From Microbacterium sp. SORGH_AS_0862 (GTDB lineage: Bacteria; Actinomycetota; Actinomycetes; Actinomycetales; Microbacteriaceae), in assembly GCF_030818795.1 (NCBI RefSeq), contig NZ_JAUTAY010000001.1, forward strand, positions 930,001 to 994,000: a DNA stretch of 64,000 nucleotides. Direction: 5' to 3'. The position numbers and the translations under genes are program-made. Every line of letters starts with the position of its first letter. Positions within the stretch are counted from its first letter, which is position 1. Positions 55,139 to 62,529 of the stretch are shown piece after piece. The notes under the pieces were generated by a model that worked only from the letters and a program-made list of their open reading frames with translations, was not told the origin of the DNA and did not search any database.

Positions 55139-56162
55139 CGACGGCCAGCACCATGTCGGACTCGACCGTCGTGGCGGCGATCTCGAGGTCGGGGACGTAG
55201 GTCTCGCGGAGCCGGTCCGAGCTCTGTGCGAACCGCTGTCGGAGTTCGTCCGCCGCCACATCCGGCGTTGCGACAGCGCACACCATGGCCACTCGACCAG
55301 GCCCGATGAGTCCCACCTCTGCCTCGTCCGCGAGCATCCGCGTGCAGGCGGCGACCAACGCGGTGTTGACCTCGTCGATGTACTCCTGACCGAACGATTC
55401 GCGGATCAGCTCCAACTCGTCGACGGTCGCCACGCGCCAGGAGACGGCGCCGTGCTGGGAGAGGATCGCCCTGGCCCGTGCCGCCAGACGGTCTCGCGTG
55501 TCCACCTGCTGCACCCGGCGGCTGGCTCGTTCGTCCCGGGCGGCGGCGAGCACCCCGAAGGCCAGCAGGATCACCGCGAGCACCCCCGCGATCGTGGTGG
55601 GCCCCGTGGCGAAGTACTGCGCATAGACCCCGCCGTACAGACCGTCGATCGCCAGGAAGACCGCTCTGCCGACGGAGTAGAGCGCGTAGCCGACCATCGT
55701 CGCCGCGATCGCCAATGTGCCGCTCGTGGCACGTGCGCGCCCGACGCGCGCCTCGACCGCGGTCAGCGTGCAGCCCACGATCAGCAACAGGATCTTGATC
55801 CCCGATGAGACCGTCTCCGCCAGCAGGATGCTGCACACGAACATCGCGAGGCCGCCCGCGATCACGACCCAGAGGCGCCACGGCCGCCTGTCGTTGAGCG
55901 CGCCGACGGCGACCCACAGCAGAGCCGGCGCCAGCACCATCGCGGCGTCGCCTGCCGCGAGAGTCCACGCCTCGTGCTCGAACGAGAAATAGATGACGTA
56001 GAGCAGGCTGGAGAAGACCGCGAACACGGCCGAGGCGGTGGCGATCCCGAGGAAGGATCCCGAACGATACGAGGGGCCTCTCACCCAGAGGAAGGCAGCG
56101 AGGACGACGAACGTCGCCACGATGCTGACACCCACCAGCGGCAGACCGGTCATCGCGTTCAT
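55122..56162 (-). CDS. Multi-span membrane protein with a cytoplasmic GGDEF-like remnant domain
   Basis: A 346-residue protein. Seven or so hydrophobic segments cover residues 8-210 (LVGVSIVATFVVLAAFLWV to GVLAVILLAFGVLAAA). A linker (RRVQQVDTRDRLAARARAIL) leads to a soluble alpha/beta domain of about 120 residues. That domain has the general layout of a nucleotide-cyclase fold (VATVDELELIRESFGQEYID) but no GGDEF motif, so it cannot make cyclic di-GMP. This class assignment is tentative. An AAGGGA ribosome binding site precedes the ATG. Confidence 0.7.
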   Translation of the reverse strand: MNAMTGLPLVGVSIVATFVVLAAFLWVRGPSYRSGSFLGIATASAVFAVFSSLLYVIYFSFEHEAWTLAAGDAAMVLAPALLWVAVGALNDRRPWRLWVVIAGGLAMFVCSILLAETVSSGIKILLLIVGCTLTAVEARVGRARATSGTLAIAATMVGYALYSVGRAVFLAIDGLYGGVYAQYFATGPTTIAGVLAVILLAFGVLAAARDERASRRVQQVDTRDRLAARARAILSQHGAVSWRVATVDELELIRESFGQEYIDEVNTALVAACTRMLADEAEVGLIGPGRVAMVCAVATPDVAADELRQRFAQSSDRLRETYVPDLEIAATTVESDMVLAVVIAQA

Positions 56163-56247
56163 GGCCGTCCCTTCCGCCGCAGGATGAGAACGCCATGCTA
56201 CGCGCGGGCGGCGCGGGCGTCAGCCGAAGACGGAGAACCCCGTCGTC

Positions 56248-56412
56248 TCACCGCCGTCGCAGCGGTCGGAAACTGGGGATGGGGATCGGCTTGCTAATCG
56301 GGCTCGCCGGCTCCGGCGCCGCAGCACCGAAGCGCTCCTCGAACTCCCGCCGCACGTCATCCTCGAAGTAGTCCGCGTCGTCGCGGAGATCGTCGTGCTC
56401 CTTGATACTCAT
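56248..56412 (-). CDS. Small acidic protein (54 aa)
   Basis: MSIKEHDDLRDDADYFEDDV, then RREFEERFGAAAPEPASPIS and a basic proline end (KPIPIPSFRPLRRR). The N-terminal half is acidic and helical; the C-terminal half is unstructured and ends in four Arg within six residues. The ATG follows AGGAGG at ideal spacing, which makes this a confident small gene. I do not recognise the family. It lies between the aminotransferase-like and membrane protein genes on the same strand. Confidence 0.75.
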   Translation of the reverse strand: MSIKEHDDLRDDADYFEDDVRREFEERFGAAAPEPASPISKPIPIPSFRPLRRR

Positions 56413-56488
56413 GACCGCCTCCTGCTGCGATCACGGTAGGTCGGCGGACAGGGCACGCCACGGGGGTTGCGAATCCGCGCCGACCCGT

Positions 56489-57640
56489 CTACTCGCGCGC
56501 GCTCGCGCCCATGGCGGCGACCGCGTCCGCGAGCAGCGGACGCGGCATCGCGAGCACGAGCCGGAGGAATCCGGGAGCCGCGCACAGCGCGCCGTCGGTC
56601 AGCACGACCCCCGCGCGCTCGCGGAAGAAGTCGGCAGGCGCGTCCGGCAGCGCGAGGTCGCGTGCGTCCAACCACGCGAGGTAGGTGCCTTGGGGAGGCG
56701 TATAGCGCACCTCGGGCAGGTGCTGAGCGAGCAGATCCACCAGCAGCATCCGATTGCCGTCGAGATACTCGATCGTCTGGGCGAGCCAGGGCTCCCCCTC
56801 CTCGTACGCGGCGATGGATGCGACGACGCCGAGAGTCGAGGCGCCGTGCACGTGGGCGAAGCCCACTCGTCGGTAGATGTCGTCGTCGTTCTGGTTCGAG
56901 GTGATGAGCTGCGCCGCCTTCACCCCCGGGATGTTCCACGCCTTCGACGCGCTCGTGCCGGTGACGGTGTGCGAGGCGGTGGCCTCGGAGAGCGAGGCGT
57001 ACGGCACGTGTGTGACACCGCCGTATCGCAGCGGCGCGTGGATCTCATCGGCGAAGACCCTGCCGCCGTGACGTTCGACCACCTCGGCGATCCGGCTGAG
57101 CTCATCCCGGGTCAGGACGGAGCCGGTCGGATTATGCGGGTTACACAGCACGAGCGTGCGCGCGCCGGCGGAGAACGCGGCGTCGATGCCGTCGATGTCA
57201 TGCTCCCATCGCCCCGACACCACGCGTCCCGGCACCGGGATCACCGGGTGCCCGATCGCAGGCAGGTACGTGAGGAACGGCATGTAGGCGGGTGTGGGCA
57301 CGATCACGGGTGAACCGGCGGGCGCGAACGTGCGGACCGCGACGCCCAGCGCCGCCATCACGTCGGCGACGGGGTGCACGCGCTCGGACGCGATGCTCCA
57401 GCCGTAAGCGCGCCGCATCCAGCTCGCCGTGGCGAGCGCCATCCGCTCGGCCAGCGCCGGCGACAGATACCCGAGCGTCTCCTCCTCGACCGCCCGGTGC
57501 AGCGCTGCGCTCACCACCGGCGCCGTGCCGAAATCCATCTCGGCCACCCACGCCCCGATCTTGCCCGGATGCAGGCTCCACTTCCGACTCTCCGGGCGAT
57601 CGAGCATCTCGCGGCCGCGTTCGTCGTAAGGATGCGTCAC
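56489..57640 (-). CDS. PLP-dependent aminotransferase, MalY/PatB type (putative C-S lyase)
   Basis: A 383-residue fold-type I PLP enzyme. KWSLHPGKIGAWVAEMDFGT is the N-terminal MalY/PatB signature, LCNPHNPTGSVLTRDEL the phosphate-contact block, FADEIHAPLRYGGVTHVPYA holds the PLP Asp, and TSASKAWNIPGVKAAQL has the Schiff-base Lys233. In this group the activity is usually cystathionine beta-lyase, releasing homocysteine, or aminotransferase. The reaction here is inferred from the family. It is divergent from the riboswitch-controlled TerC gene. Confidence 0.9.
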   Translation of the reverse strand: MTHPYDERGREMLDRPESRKWSLHPGKIGAWVAEMDFGTAPVVSAALHRAVEEETLGYLSPALAERMALATASWMRRAYGWSIASERVHPVADVMAALGVAVRTFAPAGSPVIVPTPAYMPFLTYLPAIGHPVIPVPGRVVSGRWEHDIDGIDAAFSAGARTLVLCNPHNPTGSVLTRDELSRIAEVVERHGGRVFADEIHAPLRYGGVTHVPYASLSEATASHTVTGTSASKAWNIPGVKAAQLITSNQNDDDIYRRVGFAHVHGASTLGVVASIAAYEEGEPWLAQTIEYLDGNRMLLVDLLAQHLPEVRYTPPQGTYLAWLDARDLALPDAPADFFRERAGVVLTDGALCAAPGFLRLVLAMPRPLLADAVAAMGASARE

Positions 57641-57687
57641 GGATCCGACGCTACCTGCGGCGTGCGCTCGACGTGCCCGGGATGCCG

Positions 57688-57693
57688 TATTCT
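57688..57693 (+). promoter_or_regulatory. -10 box of the terC leader
   Basis: TATTCT, with CTCGAC (57667-57672) 15 bp upstream as a possible -35. Transcription would begin near 57700, at the first bases of the riboswitch-like leader. Confidence 0.5.
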
Positions 57694-57701
57694 GTCATTC
57701 A

Positions 57702-57810
57702 AGCAAGGGGAGTACTCCCGCTCGCGGTCGGCTCGTCAGTACGGATCCAACGTCGGATCCCGGGCCGCCGGTCCCGACCAGCATCGGGGCGGAGGAGACC
57801 TTGGCGTCAT
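57702..57810 (+). promoter_or_regulatory. yybP-ykoY-like (Mn-responsive) riboswitch leader
   Basis: The leader of the TerC gene begins AGCAAGGGGAGTACTCCCGC, the 5' half of the conserved GGGGAGUA core, and ends CGGAGGAGACCTTGG, the 3' half, with two GC-rich hairpins between. This arrangement is typical of the manganese-sensing yybP-ykoY RNA, which very often precedes TerC-family genes. The distance from the leader to the start is about 30 bases. Identification is by recognition of the motif and its context. Confidence 0.75.
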
Positions 57811-57839
57811 GACCGTACGCCCACCCCTTGGAGTTCTCC

Positions 57840-58868
57840 GTGAACATCACCCCCGCCATCTGGCTCATCACGATCGCGATCACGATCGCCTTCTTCGTCT
57901 TCGAGTTCTTCGTGCACGTGCGAAAGCCGCACGCCCCCACCATCCGCGAATCCGCCGTCTGGTCGGTCTTCTACATCGGCCTGGCGCTGCTGTTCGGCGT
58001 CGGGATCGGCATGGTCTCGGGCTGGACCTTCGGTGGCGAGTACTTCGCGGGGTACCTCACCGAGAAGGCGCTGTCGATCGACAACCTCTTCGTCTTCCTC
58101 ATCATCATGACGGGCTTCGCCGTGCCCAAGGAGTACCAGCAGAAGGTGCTCATGATCGGCATCGTGATCGCGCTCATCATGCGCGGCGCGTTCATCGCGC
58201 TGGGCGCCGCCCTTATCGAGAACGTCTCCTGGGTGTTCTACATCTTCGGCGCGTTCCTGCTCTACCTGGCCTGGCAGCAGGCGTTCTCGAGCCACGAGTC
58301 CGACCCTTCGAACGGGCGGATCGTGCGGTTCATGCGCCGCATCCTCCCGGTTCACGACGAGTACCACGGCGACCGGCTGACCGTGAAGATCGACGGCAAG
58401 CGCTTCGTCACCCCCATGCTTCTGACGATCATCGCCGTGGGCTTCATCGATCTGGTCTTCGCCCTCGACTCGATCCCCGCGATCTACGGGCTCACGCAGG
58501 AGGCGTACATCGTCTTCACCGCCAACGCGTTCGCCCTGATGGGCCTGCGCCAGCTCTTCTTCCTCGTCGGCGGACTGTTGGAGCGCCTGGTCTACCTGGC
58601 GCAGGGCCTCGCCGTCATCCTGGCCTTCATCGGTGTGAAGCTCGTCTTCCACGCACTCCACGTCAACGAGCTGCCGTTCATCAACGGCGGCGAGCACATC
58701 GACTGGGTCCCCGAAATCCCGATCTGGTTCTCGCTGCTGTTCATCGGCGCGACGATCGCGGTGGCCACCGTCGCGAGCCTGCTGAAGACCCGCAACGACC
58801 GCCTGAAGGCCGACCGCGGCCAGGTGCAGGGACACCCCGTCGCCACCGCCGAGGTCGACGAGCACTGA
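57840..58868 (+). CDS. TerC-family membrane protein (metal ion exporter)
   Basis: A 342-residue integral membrane protein of the TerC/Alx type with about nine helices. The conserved acidic motifs are EKALSIDNLFVFLIIMTGFA and VFALDSIPAIYGLTQEAYIV; these Asp residues bind metal. The GTG at 57840 was chosen because TTGGAG lies six bases upstream and NITPAIWLIT is the family's usual N-terminus; TTG 57828 is an alternative. A Mn riboswitch-like leader fits a role in manganese export, perhaps with metal supply to exported proteins. Confidence 0.92.
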   Translation: MNITPAIWLITIAITIAFFVFEFFVHVRKPHAPTIRESAVWSVFYIGLALLFGVGIGMVSGWTFGGEYFAGYLTEKALSIDNLFVFLIIMTGFAVPKEYQQKVLMIGIVIALIMRGAFIALGAALIENVSWVFYIFGAFLLYLAWQQAFSSHESDPSNGRIVRFMRRILPVHDEYHGDRLTVKIDGKRFVTPMLLTIIAVGFIDLVFALDSIPAIYGLTQEAYIVFTANAFALMGLRQLFFLVGGLLERLVYLAQGLAVILAFIGVKLVFHALHVNELPFINGGEHIDWVPEIPIWFSLLFIGATIAVATVASLLKTRNDRLKADRGQVQGHPVATAEVDEH

Positions 58869-58901
58869 GCACCCGTTCCCGGGCCCGGATACGGCGCCGC
58901 A

Positions 58902-59732
58902 TCAGCGCGGACAGATCTCGAAGGCGTAGTCCGCATCCCCCGGCGTCGTGAGGTCGCGATCGCGCAGCACGAGGGATGCGGGCATCGCGGGATCGGCGCA
59001 GAGGTCGTCGAACGGCCGGTCGATCGCATCGGTGTACTCGATCGCGACCACGGCGTCGCCGTAGACGTCGGTGTAGGCGGCGCACTCGTCGTAGTACGCG
59101 CACTCCTCCACCACCGCGAAGTCGAAGCCGGCCTCCGCGCGCAGACGCTCGGCATCCTCCGCCGCGTTCTTCTGGCCCGCCGCAAGGCCCGCACGATGCG
59201 CCCGCTCGACGAGCAGCGTCGCGAGGGCGAGGTTGTCGTCGGCTCTCAGGAGATCGTCGGAGCGCGTGTAGGTGTCGAGGTTGTCGAACTCGACCGCGTC
59301 GTAGCCCGCCGCCGCACAGCCGTCGATCCACTCGCCGACGCGCTCCGCGATGGCCTGGCGAGCGCCATCCGAACGGGTGTCGAGGAGCGCTTCGTCGGGC
59401 CAGTCCGGATCCATGACGTCCGCACCGTCCTGGCGGAGGACGAGGTCGTCGGGCCACTCGTCGCGCTCGCCGGGCTGCGTCTGGAACGCATTGAGATAAC
59501 AGATCGAGTACACCCCGTCGACAGGCGCCGCGGAGCGGTCGCGGGCAACGATGCCCACCCGCGGGTCCGGCGGATACGCGCCACCGAGCTGATAGTCGGC
59601 CGGCACCGCGGAGGGCGGCGGATGCGGCGGCGCGGGCTCGCTCGCACACGCGGCGACGGCGACGGCGACACTCGCGATCAGCGCGAGAGCGGCTGCGGCA
59701 CGCACCGGCGCAAGCGCGGCGCGGCGGGTCAT
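58902..59732 (-). CDS. GH114-like lipoprotein (endo-alpha-1,4-polygalactosaminidase family)
   Basis: A 276-residue lipoprotein. A hydrophobic signal ends VAVAAC, so Cys29 or so is lipidated. The mature part is a TIM-barrel GH114: GVYSICYLNAFQTQPGERDE, the YDAVEFDNLDTY block with likely acidic catalytic residues, GLAAGQKNAAEDAERL and VVEECAYYDECAAY. Such enzymes cleave polymers of galactosamine in exopolysaccharide. Its ATG overlaps the stop of the response-regulator gene as ATGA, so a receiver domain and a secreted glycosidase are made together. The substrate is inferred from the family. Confidence 0.85.
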   Translation of the reverse strand: MTRRAALAPVRAAAALALIASVAVAVAACASEPAPPHPPPSAVPADYQLGGAYPPDPRVGIVARDRSAAPVDGVYSICYLNAFQTQPGERDEWPDDLVLRQDGADVMDPDWPDEALLDTRSDGARQAIAERVGEWIDGCAAAGYDAVEFDNLDTYTRSDDLLRADDNLALATLLVERAHRAGLAAGQKNAAEDAERLRAEAGFDFAVVEECAYYDECAAYTDVYGDAVVAIEYTDAIDRPFDDLCADPAMPASLVLRDRDLTTPGDADYAFEICPR

Positions 59733-60094
59733 GAGGCGAGCAGGGCCCCCACCCGCGCGACGAGCTCGCGCGGCGAGAAGGGCTTCGTCATGAAGTCGTC
59801 GGCGCCGGCCGAGAACGCGCGCGCGATGTCCTCGTCCTGGGTCCGGGCGGTGAGCATCATGATGCGGGTGCTCGCGAACGACGCGTCGCCGCGGAGCTCG
59901 GTGCACACTTCCAGACCGGTGCGGTACGGCATCATCCAGTCCAGGATCACGAGGGAGGGATGCGCGTCGCGCGCGGCGACGAGGCCCTGCTCACCATCGG
60001 GAGCCACCGCGACCTCGTGCCCCGACGCCGCCAGGCGGTGCTGGATCAGCTGCGCCACATCGGCGTCGTCTTCGACGACCAGGATGCTGGCCAC
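59729..60094 (-). CDS. Single-domain response regulator (CheY-like)
   Basis: A 121-residue receiver domain. VVEDDADVA supplies the acidic pocket (Glu8, Asp9, Asp10), LVILDWMMPYRTG the phosphoacceptor Asp52, IMMLTAR the Thr/Ser position and DDFMTKPFSPREL the conserved Lys104. There is no output domain. GTG 60094 was chosen because AGGAGG lies at suitable spacing; a neighbouring GTG nine bases upstream overlaps that site. It is divergent, 69 bp apart, from the sensor kinase gene, its probable partner. Confidence 0.9.
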   Translation of the reverse strand: MASILVVEDDADVAQLIQHRLAASGHEVAVAPDGEQGLVAARDAHPSLVILDWMMPYRTGLEVCTELRGDASFASTRIMMLTARTQDEDIARAFSAGADDFMTKPFSPRELVARVGALLAS

Positions 60095-60151
60095 GGCCGC
60101 CACCTCCTCGCAACCCTTGTCTCGTGTACGGGGCGGGCGCCGCCGAGAGGG

Positions 60152-60157
60152 TACGTT
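60152..60157 (+). promoter_or_regulatory. -10 box of a leaderless kinase gene
   Basis: TACGTT ends seven bases before ATG 60164 with no ribosome binding site, in the divergent region between the receiver and kinase genes. Confidence 0.45.
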
Positions 60158-60163
60158 CACAGT

Positions 60164-62152
60164 ATGAAGGCTGGCGCCCCGTTCGCGACACTCGGCGCCC
60201 CGGCACGGACCGCATGGATCCCCCCGTGGTGGAGTTGGCCGATCGCCGCGATCGTCATCGGCGCACTGGGCCTCACGGGGACGGTCTTCACGCCTCCGGG
60301 AGGCAGCGCCGCCGCGTGGTGGCCGGCCGCGGGAGCGGCCGTCCTCTTCGCCCTGCTCAATCCACCGCGCCGCCGCGGCGCCTCCGTTCTGCTGGTTCTC
60401 GTCGTGACGGTGATCCCCAACCTCGTCTACGGCCGTTCGCTCGCGGTGGCCGTCGGCTATGCGCTGGGGAACGCCATGGAGGTCGCGGCTGTGCTGACAG
60501 TGCTGGCGATCTGGGGCTACCGCGGATCGAACGCTTTCGTCCTGCGCCGCACGCGCGAGGCGCTCGTCTTCGTGGTCGCTGGCCTCACGGGCGCCCTCGT
60601 CGCCGCGATGATCGCCGCCGCCACGGCCGCGCTGCTCGGCGGTGGCGACTTCTCGGCGACCGCGCTGACCGTCTTTCCTTCCCACGCGGCCGCCGTGCTC
60701 CTGATCGCTCCGTTCGCCTGCATCCCGCCGTCGTTCGGCTCCACACCACTGCCGCGCTGGGAGGGCGTGCTGCAGCCCGCCCTCCTGCTCGGCGTGCTCG
60801 CGTTCGTCGCCGTTCCCCGCGTGGAGATCCCCCTCACCTTCCTGCCGTTCATGATCATCGCGTGGGGATGTCTGCGCCTGCCGTTCGTGGTCGCCCTCGT
60901 CGAGGTGCTGGTCGCCGGCGTCGCGATTCTCATGGTCACCCTGGCGGGGCGCGGGCCTTTCGCACTCGGGCTCTCGTCGGCTGAGCGCGCGATCACCGTC
61001 GAGATCTTCCTCATCGCCTTGGCGACCGTGTCGCTCCTGCTGCTCACCGCACGCGCGGAGCAGCAGGAGACGGCGCGGGTGGCGGCGCGCACCAGCCACC
61101 TGCTCTCGGGCGGTCTGGTCGAGACCGAGGTGGGACTCGCCGTGGCGCGCCGCGCCGGCGAGAGCACCCAGCTGCTGTGGGCGAATCCGGCCGCGCGCTC
61201 CATGATCGCCCTCGAACTCGACGGTGACGGTTGGAGGGGTCCCCTCGAGCACGTCGCCCGCCACGCCAGTCGCGACGGCGTCGAGCGTGTGCACACCGAC
61301 GGAGACACGTCGCTGCGCCTCGTTGCCAACCCGATCGAGGACGATCCCGGACTGTTCGCCGTACAGCTGCTCGACGTGTCGAGCACCGTCCGCATGATCG
61401 AGGCCCGCGCGGACGCCGAGCGCGAGCGCGACGCGGCCACGGAGCTGCGCGCCGACCTCAGCCGGCAGCGCGACGACTTCATCTCGACCACGAGTCACGA
61501 GCTTCGGACGCCCTTGACGAACGTGCTGGGCTACGCCGAGCTTCTCGAAGAGTCGCCCGTGCTGACCGCTCTCGAACGCGACTGGGTCTCCCGCATCCGG
61601 CGGAACGGTCTGCGTCTGTCGGATCTCGTGGAGGATCTGCTGATGGTCGGCGGCGCCCATGCGACGCCCGTGAGCCCCGGCGAGCAGCACACGCTCTCGA
61701 CCCGTTCCGTGGTGGCGGCGATCGTCGCCTCCCACGGCGCCGCGGCCGATGAGAAACGGCTGCGCCTCGAGATCGACATCGATGCCGGAGCGAACGTGCA
61801 CGGGGTTCCCGCCGACATCCATCGCTCGCTCGGAGCGCTGCTCACCAACGCGATCCTGTTCACACCGGTCGACGGGGACGTGCTGGTGCGCGTACGCGAA
61901 GACGGCGGGATCACCGAGTTCTCGGTCAGCGACAGCGGGCCGGGCATGAGCGACGCGGACCGCGACCGCGCCTTCGACCGGTTCTTCCGGGGCGTCCAGG
62001 CGGAGCATTCCGGCACACCCGGCGTCGGCCTCGGCCTGTCCATCGCGCAGCGCCTCGCGAAACGGAACGGCGGCACCCTGGAGCTCGTCTCCCCTGCGTC
62101 CGGCGGTCTGCGTGCGGTGCTGCGGCTGCCGGCGGCACCGCAACCCGCCTGA
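60164..62152 (+). CDS. Sensor histidine kinase with MASE1-like membrane domain
   Basis: A 662-residue kinase. Residues 24-297 hold about eight hydrophobic segments (IAAIVIGALGLTGTVF, AAAWWPAAGAAVLFALLNPP and others) resembling the MASE1 sensory domain. A PAS-like domain covers about 300-412, followed by a helical linker. The HisKA box DDFISTTSHELRTPLTNVLG has His445. The ATPase part has FSVSDSGPGMSDADRDRAFD and GTPGVGLGLSIAQRLAKRNG. It is the likely partner of the divergent lone receiver. A role in control of the surface or exopolysaccharide is inferred from the GH114-like gene beyond it. Confidence 0.9.
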   Translation: MKAGAPFATLGAPARTAWIPPWWSWPIAAIVIGALGLTGTVFTPPGGSAAAWWPAAGAAVLFALLNPPRRRGASVLLVLVVTVIPNLVYGRSLAVAVGYALGNAMEVAAVLTVLAIWGYRGSNAFVLRRTREALVFVVAGLTGALVAAMIAAATAALLGGGDFSATALTVFPSHAAAVLLIAPFACIPPSFGSTPLPRWEGVLQPALLLGVLAFVAVPRVEIPLTFLPFMIIAWGCLRLPFVVALVEVLVAGVAILMVTLAGRGPFALGLSSAERAITVEIFLIALATVSLLLLTARAEQQETARVAARTSHLLSGGLVETEVGLAVARRAGESTQLLWANPAARSMIALELDGDGWRGPLEHVARHASRDGVERVHTDGDTSLRLVANPIEDDPGLFAVQLLDVSSTVRMIEARADAERERDAATELRADLSRQRDDFISTTSHELRTPLTNVLGYAELLEESPVLTALERDWVSRIRRNGLRLSDLVEDLLMVGGAHATPVSPGEQHTLSTRSVVAAIVASHGAAADEKRLRLEIDIDAGANVHGVPADIHRSLGALLTNAILFTPVDGDVLVRVREDGGITEFSVSDSGPGMSDADRDRAFDRFFRGVQAEHSGTPGVGLGLSIAQRLAKRNGGTLELVSPASGGLRAVLRLPAAPQPA

Positions 62153-62163
62153 GCATCGCCCCC

Positions 62164-62294
62164 CCGCGCCTCGCGCCCCGCATCCGCGCCCCGCGCCTCG
62201 CGCCCCGCGCCCCGCGCCTCGCGCCCCGCGCCCGCATCCGCATCAGCCGCATCCGCATCCGCACCCGCATCCGACGCATCCGCCGCATCCGCAC
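62164..62294. repeat. Low-complexity CGCGCCTCGCGCCCCG / CATCCG repeat tract
   Basis: About 130 bp made of two short motifs. The first half repeats CGCGCCTCGCGCCCC-type units, the second repeats CATCCGC-type units, the complement of the octamer core GGATGCGG. No gene is encoded. It starts 11 bp after the kinase stop. Confidence 0.8.
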
Positions 62295-62316
62295 TGAGAC
62301 GGTGCCGGACCCCTGC

Positions 62317-62368
62317 GTGTCCCACTTATTCACGAAACGCGTCAGGCCAGCGTGCACAACTGAGACAC
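62317..62368. repeat. 52-bp palindromic (REP-like) repeat, copy 1
   Basis: GTGTCCCACTTATTCACG (62317-62334) is an imperfect inverted copy of CGTGCACAACTGAGACAC (62351-62368), giving a hairpin of about 18 pairs with four mismatches and a 16-base loop. Confidence 0.75.
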
Positions 62369-62398
62369 CGATTCGAGCGCCGGGCGCCACGGCACTGC

Positions 62399-62450
62399 GT
62401 GTCCCACTTATGCACGCCGACGAAAGCCGCAGCGTGCACGACTGAGACAC
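62399..62450. repeat. 52-bp palindromic (REP-like) repeat, copy 2
   Basis: The same hairpin, GTGTCCCACTTATGCACG (62399-62416) with CGTGCACGACTGAGACAC (62433-62450), spaced 82 bp from copy 1. The arms are conserved and the loop differs. The adjacent gap to 62529 holds nothing else I recognise. Confidence 0.75.
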
Positions 62451-62529
62451 GGAGGGGCAGAGACACACTGGCGCCGGCCGCCGGGCGCCACGCATGCATC
62501 CCGATCGGATGCGGTCGCCTGCGCGCAGT

